The translations under genes were made by a program, and so were the position numbers. Under the pieces are notes generated by a model. It saw only the letters and a program-made list of their open reading frames with translations. It searched no databases and had not been told where the DNA came from. From the NCBI GenBank assembly GCA_005503085.1, contig SCOI01000010.1, positions 62,001-126,000 on the forward strand: a stretch of 64,000 bases of DNA, written 5' to 3'. Below, piece by piece: positions 47,665 to 57,230 of the stretch. Numbering within the stretch: the stretch's first letter is position 1; the number at the start of each line of letters is the position of its first letter. This DNA is from Burkholderiales bacterium C2 (GTDB lineage Bacteria > Pseudomonadota > Gammaproteobacteria > Burkholderiales > Burkholderiaceae_C).

Positions 47665-48378
47665 TTACCAGTCGCGCAGCTTAACGCGCAAACGGGCGAT
47701 CGACTGGCTGTGCAGCTGGCAAACGCGCGACTCCGTGACCTTGAGCACGGCCGCGATCTCCTTGAGATTCATGTCGTGCTCGTAGTACATGCTCATCACG
47801 AACTGCTCGCGCTCGGGCAGGTTCTTGATGGCCGCGACCAGGGCCTCGCGCATGCGGTGGTCCTGCAGCAGGGCCACCGGGTTGTTGCTGTCGTCGACGA
47901 CATGGCGGTCCAGATAGTCTTCGTCGCCCTCGTCGCCGCTCATGTCCTCCAGAAACACCAGCTGGGTGCCGCGCACCTTGCCGAGCAGCTCCTGGTATTC
48001 GAGCAGGCTGATGCCCATCTCGACCGCGATCTCGCTTTCCTGCGGCGCCCGGCCGAGCTTTTGCTCCAGCTTGTGGACGGCGCTCTCGATCGAGCGCTGC
48101 TGGCGGCGCGTGCCGCGGCTCATCCAGTCGCCGCCGCGCAGCTCGTCGAGCATGGCGCCGCGGATGCGCTGGGTGGCAAAGGTTTCGAACTGCACGCCCT
48201 GGCCGGTGTCGAAGCGGCTCAGCGCGTCGGTCAGGCCGATCAGGCCGACCTGGATCAGGTCATCCAGCTCCACATTGGCCGGCAGCTTGGCAATCATCTG
48301 ATGTGCAAGGCGCCGCACCAGCGGGCTGTACTGCTTGATCAGAGAGGAGTTATCGAGTCGACCTTTGGCGGTGTACAT
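47665..48378 (-). CDS. fliA: Flagellar sigma factor FliA (sigma-28)
   Basis: A 237-residue sigma factor for late flagellar and chemotaxis genes. Region 2 is YSPLVRRLAHQMIAKLPANVELDDLIQVGLIGLTDALSRFD with FETFATQRIRGAMLDELRGGDW. Region 4 is LPEREQFVMSMYYEHDMNLKEIAAVLKVTESRVCQLHSQSIARLR, the helix-turn-helix for -35 recognition. Two adjacent ATGs (48381, 48378) are possible; the second gives the common MYTAKG start. Its targets in this window include the promoters at 19005-19031 and 59243-59269. Confidence 0.97.
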   Translation of the reverse strand: MYTAKGRLDNSSLIKQYSPLVRRLAHQMIAKLPANVELDDLIQVGLIGLTDALSRFDTGQGVQFETFATQRIRGAMLDELRGGDWMSRGTRRQQRSIESAVHKLEQKLGRAPQESEIAVEMGISLLEYQELLGKVRGTQLVFLEDMSGDEGDEDYLDRHVVDDSNNPVALLQDHRMREALVAAIKNLPEREQFVMSMYYEHDMNLKEIAAVLKVTESRVCQLHSQSIARLRVKLRDW

Positions 48379-48397
48379 CATTGGCTCCAGCGACTGT

Positions 48398-49204
48398 TCA
48401 AACGGCGGCCATGGCGGCACGTGCGCCGCGCAGCATCGGCCGCAGCGGCAAGGTGTCGGCGGCGGATTCCAGCAAGGCGCCGGGCGGCGCGGCCATCAGC
48501 AGCTCGCGCGCCAGATGGCGCAGCTCGGGGGCCATCGGCGCGCTGGCCGGCTGGCGCGGGTCCAGGCAGGCCCAGTCGCGCAGCACCGCACCGAGAAAAC
48601 CATCGGCGCAGCTGCTGATCTGCTGGGCGATGCGCTCGGCCAGGCGCAGCTGCGGCGGGCAGGCCAGCAGCAGGCTGTAGACCATCAGGCCGGCCCGCTG
48701 GGTCAGCCACTTCATGCCGGCATAGGCATGGGTGACGCTTTGCGAATCGGTGTCGGCCAGCAGCACCGGGCGCAGCTCGCGCTGGGCCACCATGCGGGCC
48801 AGCTCGGCCGCGCTGGCGTGCAGGATCACGACATCGGCAAAAGGCGCCGCGTCGGTGACCGCTTCGAGAAACTGGGCGGCCGAGCCATGGGCATTGATAT
48901 GGCGCAGCGGCAGGCCGCGCGCGGCCAGATAGGAGACCTGATCGGACAGGCGCTCCACGCAGGCGGCCAGATCCACCGCCGCCAGCTCGGCCGGCTGCGG
49001 CGAGAGCTCGCCGGCATCGACCACCAGCGTGTGCAGGCCCAGCTCGGCGAAGGCGGCGCACAGGCCTTCCAGCAGCGCGCCGCCGTTGACCACATGGGGG
49101 TTGCTCAGCACCGGGATGAAGCGCACGCGCGAGGCCGCGAACAGGCGGCGCAAGCCGTCGGCCTGGTCTTGCGGGGCGGTGTGGCGATAGGAGTTGCGCA
49201 TCAT
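48398..49204 (-). CDS. flhG: FlhG-like (MinD/ParA-type) flagellar number regulator with degenerate nucleotide site
   Basis: A 268-residue protein between flhF and fliA, the standard flhG/fleN position. The family N-terminus DQADGLRRLFA is present, but the P-loop that should read GKGGVGKT is RFIPVLSNPHVVNGGALLEGL, with no signature or catalytic lysine. LHTLVVDAGELSP, FADVVILHASAAELARM and VTHAYAGMKWL follow the MinD fold. FlhG normally limits flagellar number by stimulating FlhF GTPase in an ATP-dependent manner; here ATP binding looks lost. The gene symbol is assigned on position and fold. Confidence 0.82.
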   Translation of the reverse strand: MMRNSYRHTAPQDQADGLRRLFAASRVRFIPVLSNPHVVNGGALLEGLCAAFAELGLHTLVVDAGELSPQPAELAAVDLAACVERLSDQVSYLAARGLPLRHINAHGSAAQFLEAVTDAAPFADVVILHASAAELARMVAQRELRPVLLADTDSQSVTHAYAGMKWLTQRAGLMVYSLLLACPPQLRLAERIAQQISSCADGFLGAVLRDWACLDPRQPASAPMAPELRHLARELLMAAPPGALLESAADTLPLRPMLRGARAAMAAV

Positions 49205-49216
49205 GATGGGTGGGGC

Positions 49217-50839
49217 TCAGTAAGCGCCGAAGGCGGCCGGACGGGCGGCCTGGGCGTTATTGGCGGCGGCCAGCGCGGGGCCTCCGGCGAAGATCAGGTT
49301 CACATCGGCGCTGTCGACACGCCAGGCCGGGGCGGCGGCATTGCGCAGCGCGCGCTGCACCAGGGCCGGGGCCGACAGGCGGTGCCAGTCCTCGGGCACG
49401 CGCTGGCCGTTGGTCACGCCCAGCACCTTGAGCTTGTGGCGTATCAGCGTGTCCAGCGCCGGGGCCAGCTTGACGGCCTCGTCGATCTTGGACAGCACCA
49501 CGCCCATGCACTCGCTGGCGCGCCAGGCCTGGGCCACATCCTCGATGGTCTCGCCCTGCTGGGCGGCGTTGAGCACCAGGATCTTGCGCAGGCTGGGGTG
49601 CGACAGCATGTCCAGCAGCTCGGTGGTGCGGCTGTCGCGCTGGGCCATGCCGGCCGTGTCGATCAGCACCATTTTCTTGCCCGACAGCAGCTCCAGCAGG
49701 TCTTCCAGCGAGGTGCGGTCATGGGCGGTGTGCACCGGCACGCCGAGGATGCGGCCATAGGCGCGCAGCTGCTCGTGGGCACCGACGCGGTAGGCGTCCA
49801 AGGTGATCAGGCCCAGCTGGCCGGCGCCGTGGCGGGTCGCGAAGGCGGCGGCGATCTTGGCCGTGGTGGTGGTCTTGCCGACACCGGTGGAGCCGATCAG
49901 CGCGAACACGCCGCCCTGCTCTTCCAGCGCCGGGTTCTGCTCGTCGGTCTGCAGATTGCGCGACAGCACATTGGCGGCCCAGCTGCTCTCGTCGGCGGTC
50001 TGCTGCTTGAAGTCGGCCGGCAGGCCTTCGACCAGCTTGCGGGTCAGCGCGGGCGAAAAGCCGGCGTCCAGCAGCTTTTGCGTCAGCCGGGCCTGGGCCG
50101 GCTGACGCTGCAGCTTTTCCATGAAGGCCAGCGCGCCGAAGCGCTCCTCGATCAGGCCCTTCATCGAGCGCAGCTCGTTCATCATGTCTTGCTGGTCGCG
50201 GCGGCTGGCGCCGGCGCTGGCCGCCAGATCGGGCACGGCCGGGGCGCTGACGCGGATTTCGTCACGCAGCACCGGCGGGCTGCGACGCGGGGCCGGGGCC
50301 GGCGGCGCGGGCTCGGGCTGGCGCGGCGCGGCGGTCGCCCGCGGCGCCATGGCTTGCAGCGCCGCCTGGGCGCGCTGCTGGCGGGCGGCCACCAGCGAGG
50401 CCACACCCTCGGGCGGCAGCTCCGGCTCGGCCGGCATCATGTCCATGCTGGGTTCGGTGCGGCCGCCGTTGAGCTCGGCATGGCGGCGCTTGAGCATGCG
50501 CTCGCGCACATAGTCCTGGAAGGACAGCGTGCTCATCGCCAGCGCCTGCACATCGGCGTTGACGCCGGCGTCGCCGAACAGCACCGGCGCCTGGCGCGCG
50601 GCGCGCTCGCTCAGCGGTGCCTCCTTGGGACGGGCCTGCACCCGGCTGGGCGCGCTGACCTTGGGTGCCGTGGCGGCCACCTTCTCGATCTGCGACATGC
50701 CCTCGGGGGCCATCGCCAGCACCTCGACGCCTTCCTTGCAAGGCTTGTTGGACAGCACGACGGCGTCATCGCCAAAGGCCTGGCGCACCAGGGCCATGGC
50801 CTCGCGGGCGGAACGGGCGGTGAAGCGTTTCACATTCAT
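49217..50839 (-). CDS. flhF: Flagellar placement GTPase FlhF
   Basis: A 540-residue SRP-type GTPase that marks the pole for flagellar assembly. The N-terminal B domain (MNVKRFTARSAREAMALVRQAFGDDAVVLSNKP) is followed by a long Pro/Ala-rich spacer (about 75-215). The NG domain has the P-loop GSTGVGKTTTTAKIAA around Lys322, LITLDAYRVGAHEQLRAYG, LIDTAGMAQRD and LSKIDEA. All GTPase motifs are intact, unlike those of its partner FlhG. It overlaps flhA by four bases. Confidence 0.96.
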   Translation of the reverse strand: MNVKRFTARSAREAMALVRQAFGDDAVVLSNKPCKEGVEVLAMAPEGMSQIEKVAATAPKVSAPSRVQARPKEAPLSERAARQAPVLFGDAGVNADVQALAMSTLSFQDYVRERMLKRRHAELNGGRTEPSMDMMPAEPELPPEGVASLVAARQQRAQAALQAMAPRATAAPRQPEPAPPAPAPRRSPPVLRDEIRVSAPAVPDLAASAGASRRDQQDMMNELRSMKGLIEERFGALAFMEKLQRQPAQARLTQKLLDAGFSPALTRKLVEGLPADFKQQTADESSWAANVLSRNLQTDEQNPALEEQGGVFALIGSTGVGKTTTTAKIAAAFATRHGAGQLGLITLDAYRVGAHEQLRAYGRILGVPVHTAHDRTSLEDLLELLSGKKMVLIDTAGMAQRDSRTTELLDMLSHPSLRKILVLNAAQQGETIEDVAQAWRASECMGVVLSKIDEAVKLAPALDTLIRHKLKVLGVTNGQRVPEDWHRLSAPALVQRALRNAAAPAWRVDSADVNLIFAGGPALAAANNAQAARPAAFGAY

Positions 50840-52941
50840 GCTGTGCCTCCAATGACCGAACCGATCCGGATCGAATGAGTTTCAGGAATTTCGCTATGGC
50901 CCAGCACCTTCAGGCGCGGCGCGGCGCGGCGCAGCAGGCGTGCCATCGGGGCGCGGATCAGGTCGGGCACCAGCAGGCAGGCCGGCACGCCACGGTCCTC
51001 CTGGGCCTGGGCGGTCTCGGCGGCGCTGCGGGCCAGGGTGTCGGCGACACCGGGGTCCAGCGCGGCGCCGTGGGGGGAATTCAGGGCTTGCGTGACCAGG
51101 CGCTCCAGCTCGGGCTCCAGCGCGATCACGTCCAGCTCCTTCACCGGGCCGTAGATCTGCTGCACGATGGCCGGGGCGATATGGGTGCGGATGCGGCGGG
51201 CCAGCTCGGCCGGATCGGCGACGGTGGCGGCGTTCTCGGCGATCGACTCGACGATGGAGCGCATATCGCGGATGTGCACGCCCTCCTCCAGCAGCAGCTG
51301 GAGAACTCGTTGCAGGGATGAGATGCCGACCATCTTGGGTATCACGTCTTCGATCAGTTGCGGGGCTTGCTTGGTGAGGTGATCCACCAGTTGCTGGGTC
51401 TCCACTCGGCCCAGCAGCTTGGCCGCGTGGACTTGCATCAAGTGTGAAAGATGGGTGGCAATCACGGTCGAGCAATCAACCACGGTAAATCCCGCCATTT
51501 GGGCCATTTCGCGCTGGCGGTCCTCGATCCAGGTGGCCGGCAGGCCGAAGGCCGGATCGGTGGTCTGGGTGCCGATCAGCTTCTGGCTGGCATGCCCCGG
51601 GTTGATCGCCAGCCACATGCCCGGGAAGGCCTCGGCCTCGCCGACCACGGCGCCGCGCAGGGTCAGCCGGTACTGGCTGGGGCGCAGCTCCAGGTTGTCG
51701 CGGATATGCACCGGTGGCGGCAGAAAGCCCACATCCTGCGCAAACTTGCGCCGCACGCCCTTGATGCGGCTGAGCAGATCGCCCTCGCGGTTCTTGTCCA
51801 CCAGCGTGATCAACCGGTAGCCGACCTCCAGGCCCAGCGTGTCGATGGGCACCAGATCGTCCCAGCTGGCCTCGGCATTCGGCTCGGCAGCGGCGGCCGA
51901 GGCAGCCGGCTTGGCGGCAGCGGCCGCTGCGGTCTTGGCCTGGGCCTGATCGCGGGTGCGCAGCCACCAGGCCAGATAGCCCAGGCCGCTGGCGATCAGC
52001 AGAAACACCAGATGCGGCATGCCGGGGATCAGGCCCAGCGCGCCGATCACGCCGGCCGTGACCGCCAGCGACTTGGCCGAGCCGAAGACCTGGCGGCCGA
52101 TCTGGCTGCCGATATCCTTCTCCGAGCCGACCCGTGACACCACCATGGCCGCGGCCACCGAGATCAGCAGCGCCGGGATCTGCGCCACCAGCGCATCGCC
52201 GACCGCCAGCAGCACATAGGAATCGGCCGCCTGGCCGGCCGACAGGCCGTGCTGGGCCACGCCGATGATGAAGCCGCCGATGATGTTGATGAACAGGATC
52301 AGGATGCCGGCGATCGCATCGCCGCGCACGAATTTGCTGGCACCGTCCATCGAACCGAAGAAGTCGGCCTCGTCGCCCAGCTCGGCGCGCCGGCGCTTGG
52401 CCTCGGCCTCGTTGATCAGGCCGGCGTTCAGGTCGGCGTCCACCGCCATCTGCTTGCCGGGCATCGCATCGAGGGTGAAGCGCGCGCCGACCTCGGCGAT
52501 GCGCTCCGCGCCCTTGGTCACGACGATGAAGTTGATCACCACCAGGATCGCGAACACGATCAAGCCGACCGCGAAATTGCCGCCGATCAGGAAGTGGCCG
52601 AAAGATTCGATCACCTTGCCGGCCGCGCCCGGGCCGGTATGGCCCTCCAGCAGCACAACCCGGGTCGAGGCCACGTTCAGCGACAGGCGCAGCAAGGTGG
52701 TCAGCAGCAGCACGGTCGGAAAGGCCGCGAAGTCCAGCGGCTTGACCATATTGGCGGCCACCATCATCACCATCACGGCCATCGCGATATTGAAGGTGAA
52801 CAGCAGGTCCAGGATGAAGGGCGGCAGCGGCAGCACCATCATCGACAGGATCAGCAGCACCGCCATCGGCGCGCCCAGGGCCGCGACGATGCCGGCCCGC
52901 GGGCCTAGCAGGGTTTGCAGTCGGGCCATCAGCGCGTTCAT
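50836..52941 (-). CDS. flhA: Flagellar export gate protein FlhA
   Basis: A 701-residue inner-membrane gate of the flagellar type III export apparatus. About eight membrane helices fill residues 15-330, containing the FHIPEP-family block (LLRLSLNVASTRVVLLEGH, KGAERIAEVGARFTLDAMPGKQMAVDADLNAG). The cytoplasmic C-terminal domain (from about 355, VGYRLITLVDKNREGDLL onward) binds chaperone-substrate complexes. Overlaps flhB upstream and flhF downstream by four bases each, so the three are translated in series. Confidence 0.97.
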   Translation of the reverse strand: MNALMARLQTLLGPRAGIVAALGAPMAVLLILSMMVLPLPPFILDLLFTFNIAMAVMVMMVAANMVKPLDFAAFPTVLLLTTLLRLSLNVASTRVVLLEGHTGPGAAGKVIESFGHFLIGGNFAVGLIVFAILVVINFIVVTKGAERIAEVGARFTLDAMPGKQMAVDADLNAGLINEAEAKRRRAELGDEADFFGSMDGASKFVRGDAIAGILILFINIIGGFIIGVAQHGLSAGQAADSYVLLAVGDALVAQIPALLISVAAAMVVSRVGSEKDIGSQIGRQVFGSAKSLAVTAGVIGALGLIPGMPHLVFLLIASGLGYLAWWLRTRDQAQAKTAAAAAAKPAASAAAAEPNAEASWDDLVPIDTLGLEVGYRLITLVDKNREGDLLSRIKGVRRKFAQDVGFLPPPVHIRDNLELRPSQYRLTLRGAVVGEAEAFPGMWLAINPGHASQKLIGTQTTDPAFGLPATWIEDRQREMAQMAGFTVVDCSTVIATHLSHLMQVHAAKLLGRVETQQLVDHLTKQAPQLIEDVIPKMVGISSLQRVLQLLLEEGVHIRDMRSIVESIAENAATVADPAELARRIRTHIAPAIVQQIYGPVKELDVIALEPELERLVTQALNSPHGAALDPGVADTLARSAAETAQAQEDRGVPACLLVPDLIRAPMARLLRRAAPRLKVLGHSEIPETHSIRIGSVIGGTA

Positions 52942-54113
52942 TGCTCGTCGTCCTCAGGGGCGCCGCTGCGCTGGGCGGCAGGCTTGTTGTGGGGGTCCAG
53001 CTCGGGCGGCACGACCGGATCGGGCAGGGTCGGTGCCACGCCGCGCCCGGCCAGCGCCGCGCGCAGCTGGTAGACATAGGCCAGCACCTGGGCCACGGCG
53101 GCGAACAGCGCGGCCGGGATCTCGCGGTCCAGCTCGGCATGGGCATAGAGGGCGCGGGCCAGCATCGGCGACTGCAGCACCGGCACCTTGGCGTCTTTGG
53201 CCAGGTCGCGGATCTTCATCGCCAGCAGGTCGGCGCCCTTGGCCACCACCTGGGGGGCGGCCATCCTGCCCTCTTCGTACTTCAGCGCGACCGCATAGTG
53301 GGTCGGGTTCATCACGACCAAGTCGGCGGTCGGCACGGCGGCCAGCATGCGGCGCTTGGCCATCTCGCGCATCTTGGCGCGCATGCGCGACTTCACTTCC
53401 TGATTGCCTTCGAGCTCCTTGAACTCCTGCTTGACCTCTTCGCGCGACATCTTCAGCCGCTTCATATAGAGCTGGTACTGCAGCGGCACATCGATGACGG
53501 CGAACAGCGCCAGACCCAGGCCCAGAAAGGCCAGGCCACCCATCAGCTGATCACCGGCATAGGCCAGCGCGGCAGGCAGCGGCACCGACATGATGCCGAC
53601 GTAGTTGGCGATGCGGTTCTTCATCACCAGGCCGGCGATCAGCGCCAGCACCAGGGCCAGCGCGCAGGCCTTCAGCGCCTGGCCCAGGCCCTGCCACTGG
53701 AACAGCCGGGCAATGCCGGTGAGCGGATTGAGATTGGAGAACTTCGGTGCGACCGCCTTCATCGTGAAGTTCCAGCCGCCCAGCGCCACACTGCTGAGCA
53801 CCGCGACCAGGCTCAGCAGCAGGCCCACGCCCAGGCTCAGCAGCAGGCCGCGCAGGCCGATGTCGAGAAAGCGCTCGGTCATCATGCCGGGCTTGGCCAG
53901 CAGCTCGGCGTCAAAGCGCAGGCTGAAGTCCATCAGCTGCTGCAGCCAGGCCACGCCCTCGGGCCCGCCGGCCGCCAGCAGCGCGCCGCCGGTCAGGATG
54001 ACGGCGAAATGGCCCAGATCGCGCGAACGCGGCACCTGGCCCTCGGCCCGAGATCGCTGGATCTTCTTGGCTGAGGCCGGTAAGTTCTTGTCTTGTGCGT
54101 CTTGGTCGGCCAT
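52938..54113 (-). CDS. flhB: Flagellar export switch protein FlhB
   Basis: A 391-residue membrane protein controlling the rod/hook-to-filament switch. Four membrane helices lie in the first 220 residues. The autocleavage motif NPTH is intact in DLVVMNPTHYAVALKYEEG, with the conserved MSREEVKQEFKELEGNQEVKSRMR linker helix ahead. The C-terminal tail after about residue 345 is Pro-rich and longer than in enterics. First gene of the flhB-flhA-flhF-flhG-fliA run, 168 bases after the cheZ stop and just beyond a terminator. Confidence 0.97.
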   Translation of the reverse strand: MADQDAQDKNLPASAKKIQRSRAEGQVPRSRDLGHFAVILTGGALLAAGGPEGVAWLQQLMDFSLRFDAELLAKPGMMTERFLDIGLRGLLLSLGVGLLLSLVAVLSSVALGGWNFTMKAVAPKFSNLNPLTGIARLFQWQGLGQALKACALALVLALIAGLVMKNRIANYVGIMSVPLPAALAYAGDQLMGGLAFLGLGLALFAVIDVPLQYQLYMKRLKMSREEVKQEFKELEGNQEVKSRMRAKMREMAKRRMLAAVPTADLVVMNPTHYAVALKYEEGRMAAPQVVAKGADLLAMKIRDLAKDAKVPVLQSPMLARALYAHAELDREIPAALFAAVAQVLAYVYQLRAALAGRGVAPTLPDPVVPPELDPHNKPAAQRSGAPEDDEQ

Positions 54114-54224
54114 GGCGGATGAGGCGCTCCGATGAGCGCTGCGCCATTGTTGGCCGCCGAGGCCGCGAACTTAAGCCGGATAAGGGGGGGGAAACCGGCG
54201 GTGATCCGGCCCCGAGAAACGACA

Positions 54225-54246
54225 AACCCGCCTCTGAGGGCGGGTT
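54225..54246 (-). terminator. Intrinsic terminator after cheZ
   Basis: AACCCGCC (54225-54232) and GGCGGGTT (54239-54246) form a perfect eight-base-pair stem with a six-base loop. On the minus strand it is followed by TTTG and further T's, and it lies 35 bases beyond the cheZ stop. It separates the mot-che transcript from the flhB operon. Confidence 0.8.
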
Positions 54247-54281
54247 CTGGTGGGTTCGGGGCGGAGGGGGCCTAAAGCGGA

Positions 54282-54917
54282 CTAAAAGCCCAGGCTGGCC
54301 AGCAGGTCGTCGACCTCGCCCTGGTTGGTCACCACATCGGTGCGGCCTTCCGGGTTCACGACCGGGCCTTGCAGGATGCTGGCGTCGACCTTCTCGCGCT
54401 GCTCCGGCGGCACCACCTGCACCAGCAGCTTGACCAGGCTGTCTTCCAGATCATTGGCCAGGGTCACGACCTTGGCGACCACCTGGCCGGTCAGGTCATG
54501 GAAGTCCTGGGCCATCATGATGTCGGTCAGGTGCTGGTCGATATGGCCGGTCGAGGCCTCGACCTGCTTGACGAAATTGAACACCGCGCCGCTGGCCACG
54601 GCCTTGACCGGGTCGGCCGTGATGGCCCTGGCCATTTCATTGGCCGCCTCGGTGATGCGGGCGTGTTCGGCCTTCGCCTGGTCGACCGAGTTCAGCACCT
54701 TGTTGGCGGCCTCGGCGGTCTTGCTGGCGATATAGGTCAGGCGGCTGCGCGCATCGGGCAGGCCGTCGGTGGCGGTCTGCAGCTTGGGCATCACGCCCAG
54801 CTGCTGCATGGTGTCGTGCAGCACCCGGGTGATGGTGCCGAGCTGCTGGAACACCTCGGGCGAGACCATCAGCGGGTCGGTGCCACTGCCCAGTTTGGCG
54901 AGTTCTTCCATCTTCAT
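54282..54917 (-). CDS. cheZ: CheY-P phosphatase CheZ
   Basis: A 211-residue helical phosphatase that resets CheY. The active segment is IMMAQDFHDLTGQVVAKV, with the catalytic Asp and Gln of the D-x5-Q pattern. The C-terminal CheY-binding tail QGEVDDLLASLGF is intact. Presence of CheZ next to cheY is typical of beta- and gammaproteobacteria. It starts 14 bases after the cheY stop. Confidence 0.96.
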   Translation of the reverse strand: MKMEELAKLGSGTDPLMVSPEVFQQLGTITRVLHDTMQQLGVMPKLQTATDGLPDARSRLTYIASKTAEAANKVLNSVDQAKAEHARITEAANEMARAITADPVKAVASGAVFNFVKQVEASTGHIDQHLTDIMMAQDFHDLTGQVVAKVVTLANDLEDSLVKLLVQVVPPEQREKVDASILQGPVVNPEGRTDVVTNQGEVDDLLASLGF

Positions 54918-54931
54918 GGTGATCTCCCGCC

Positions 54932-55324
54932 TCAGGCCGCAGCGGCCAGTTTCTGCATGATCTTCTGGACTTTTTCTTCCAGCGTGGCCTTGGTGAAGGG
55001 CTTGACGATATAGCCGGCCGCACCGGTCTGGGCGGCCAGCACGATGTCTTCCTTGCGGGCCTCGGCCGTCACCATCAGCACCGGCAGGTGCTTCAGGTTG
55101 GGATCTTCCTTGATGGCCTTCAGCAGCTCGAAGCCCGTCATATTGGGCATATTGATGTCGCTGACGACAAAGTCGTACTTGGCCTGCTTGAGCATGTTCA
55201 GGGCCTCGACCCCGTCCTCGGCTTCCTCACAATTGTTGTAGCCGATCTCCTTCAGCAGCCCGCGCACGATGCGGCGCATGGTGGAGAAATCGTCAACAAC
55301 CAAGAATTTCATGTCAGTGCTCAT
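54932..55324 (-). CDS. cheY: Chemotaxis response regulator CheY
   Basis: A 130-residue single-domain receiver that binds the motor switch when phosphorylated. Acidic pocket Asp11-Asp12 ([18 protein letters not shown]), phosphoacceptor Asp56 ([12 protein letters not shown]), VTAEARKED and the KPF lysine are all present. The sequence is very close to enteric CheY. It lies between motB and cheZ rather than in a large che operon; cheA and cheW are not in this window. Confidence 0.97.
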   Translation of the reverse strand: MSTDMKFLVVDDFSTMRRIVRGLLKEIGYNNCEEAEDGVEALNMLKQAKYDFVVSDINMPNMTGFELLKAIKEDPNLKHLPVLMVTAEARKEDIVLAAQTGAAGYIVKPFTKATLEEKVQKIMQKLAAAA

Positions 55325-55350
55325 GGCTTTCCTCGCAGGTCTAGAGGGTC

Positions 55351-56304
55351 TTATCGGCTTGTGGGGGCAGGACTTGAGGGCTGGCTGGCAAGGTTTTCGG
55401 GCGCTGCCGCCGGCTCCTCATCTTCAATTTCGGGCAGATTCTTCAGCACCGCATCCTCGGCGTCACGGTTCATCACGATGATGCTGATGCGGCGGTTCGC
55501 GGGGCTGGCGGGGTCCTTGGCATCGAGCAACTTGCTGGAGGCCAGGCCCTGCACCCTCAGCATGCGCGCTTCGGGCAGACCACCGGCCACCAGCTCGCGG
55601 CGCGAGGCGTTGGCACGGTCGCTGGAAAGCTCCCAATTGCTGTAGCCGCGATCCCCGGAAGAAAATGGCTGGGCGTCAGTATGGCCCTCCAGCGTCAGGC
55701 GATTCGGCACTTCGGTCAGAACCTCACCGAGTTCGCGCAGGAGTTCACGCATATAAGGCTTCACGATCGCGCTGCCGCTGTCGAACATCGGGCGGTTGCC
55801 CTCGTCGACGATCTGGATGCGCAGGCCCTCGCGGGTCATGTCCAGGCGGATCTGGCCGCCCAGCGCGGCCAGGCGCGGATTCTCGGCCAGCACTTCCTCA
55901 ACCTTGGCCTTGAGCTGCTGCAGACGGGTGCGCTCGGCCTTGCGCTGCTCTTCCTTGAGCGCGCGCAGATTGACGGCGCGGCGCTGGGCCTCGACCTCGC
56001 CGGCCTTGACCTGGCCGGTCTGGCGCGTCAGGTCCTGGCCGCCGCCGCGTATCACATGGGAGGAGTCACCCGAGCCCGAGCCGCCCAGCATCGCCACCTT
56101 CAGCGGCGACGAGAAGTAGTCGGAGATGCCCTTCTTGTCGCCCTCGGTGGTCGAGCCCAGCAGCCACATCAGGAGGAAGAAGGCCATCATGGCCGTCACG
56201 AAGTCGGCGTAGGCGATCTTCCAGGCGCCGCCATGCGAGGCGTGACCGCCCTTCTTGACGCGCTTGATGATGATGGGCTGGAGCTTTTTGGCGTCACCTG
56301 CCAT
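55351..56304 (-). CDS. motB: Flagellar stator protein MotB
   Basis: A 317-residue stator subunit anchored to peptidoglycan. A single membrane helix follows [24 protein letters not shown], with the proton-carrying Asp34. The OmpA-like peptidoglycan-binding domain (about 185-290) has [35 protein letters not shown] and [16 protein letters not shown]. The plug/linker region GISDYFSSP is present. It starts 12 bases after motA. Confidence 0.97.
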   Translation of the reverse strand: MAGDAKKLQPIIIKRVKKGGHASHGGAWKIAYADFVTAMMAFFLLMWLLGSTTEGDKKGISDYFSSPLKVAMLGGSGSGDSSHVIRGGGQDLTRQTGQVKAGEVEAQRRAVNLRALKEEQRKAERTRLQQLKAKVEEVLAENPRLAALGGQIRLDMTREGLRIQIVDEGNRPMFDSGSAIVKPYMRELLRELGEVLTEVPNRLTLEGHTDAQPFSSGDRGYSNWELSSDRANASRRELVAGGLPEARMLRVQGLASSKLLDAKDPASPANRRISIIVMNRDAEDAVLKNLPEIEDEEPAAAPENLASQPSSPAPTSR

Positions 56305-56316
56305 GACCGTCTACCC

Positions 56317-57174
56317 TCACTTCTTCTTCACATGGCCTTCGAGTTCGGCAAAGGTTGGGCGTTCCGTAGAGTACAGCACCTTGCGTCCGAATTCGATAGC
56401 AACCTGGGGCGCGTAGCCCTGCATCGAGGCCAGCAAGGTGGTCTTGATGCACTGCAGCTCCTTGCCGTCCTCGTCGACCTTGCTCTCCAGCAGACCGGCC
56501 AGCGGCTCGGCGAAGGCATAGGCCAGCAAGATCCCCAGGAAGGTGCCGACCAGGGCCGAGCCGATCATGCCGCCCAGCACCGCCGGCGGCTGGCCGACCG
56601 AGCCCATGGTGTTGACCACACCCAGCACCGCGGCCACGATGCCGAAGGCCGGCAGGCCGCCGGCCAGGCGCTGGATGGCCTGCACGGCCATATAGGCCTC
56701 GTGATGGTGGGTGTCGATCTCGTTGTCCATCAGCGATTCGATCTCATGGGCGTTCAGGTTGCCCGAGACCATCATGCGCAGATAGTCGGTGATGAATTCG
56801 GCCACATGGTGATCGTTGCCGACCACCGGATACTTCTGGAACAGCGGCGAGCTGTGCGGGTCTTCGACATCCTTCTCGATCGACATCAGGCCCTCCTTGC
56901 GAGCCTTCTGCAGGATGTCGTAGAGCAGGGCCAGCAGCTCCATATAGCGGGCCTTGGTGTACTTGCTGCCCTTGAAGCAGGCGCCCAGGCCCTTCATCGT
57001 GGCCTTCATGACCTTGGGCGGATTGGTCGCCAGCATCGCGCCGATGGCCGCGCCGAAGATCGTGGTCATCTCGAAGGGCAAAGCCTTCAAGATCACCCCG
57101 ATATTGCCTCCGTGGGCGATGTACACCCCGAAGATGCAGGCCATGGCCAGCACCCAGCCAATGATGACAAACAT
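56317..57174 (-). CDS. motA: Flagellar stator protein MotA
   Basis: A 285-residue stator subunit with four membrane helices: MFVIIGWVLAMACIFGVYIAHGG, a second near 33-50, and two at about 165-215 (LPAFGIVAAVLGVVNTMGSV and MIGSALVGTFLGILLAYAFAEPL). The cytoplasmic loop carries charged residues that act on FliG. The Pro-rich GQPPAVLGG is the known conformational hinge. First of the motA-motB-cheY-cheZ group; a 56-base gap separates it from the methyltransferase. Confidence 0.97.
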   Translation of the reverse strand: MFVIIGWVLAMACIFGVYIAHGGNIGVILKALPFEMTTIFGAAIGAMLATNPPKVMKATMKGLGACFKGSKYTKARYMELLALLYDILQKARKEGLMSIEKDVEDPHSSPLFQKYPVVGNDHHVAEFITDYLRMMVSGNLNAHEIESLMDNEIDTHHHEAYMAVQAIQRLAGGLPAFGIVAAVLGVVNTMGSVGQPPAVLGGMIGSALVGTFLGILLAYAFAEPLAGLLESKVDEDGKELQCIKTTLLASMQGYAPQVAIEFGRKVLYSTERPTFAELEGHVKKK

Positions 57175-57230
57175 GGATGGATTCCGTTTTGTATTCGCTT
57201 GTGGCGGGCTCGGGCTTGTTGACCCGGCCC

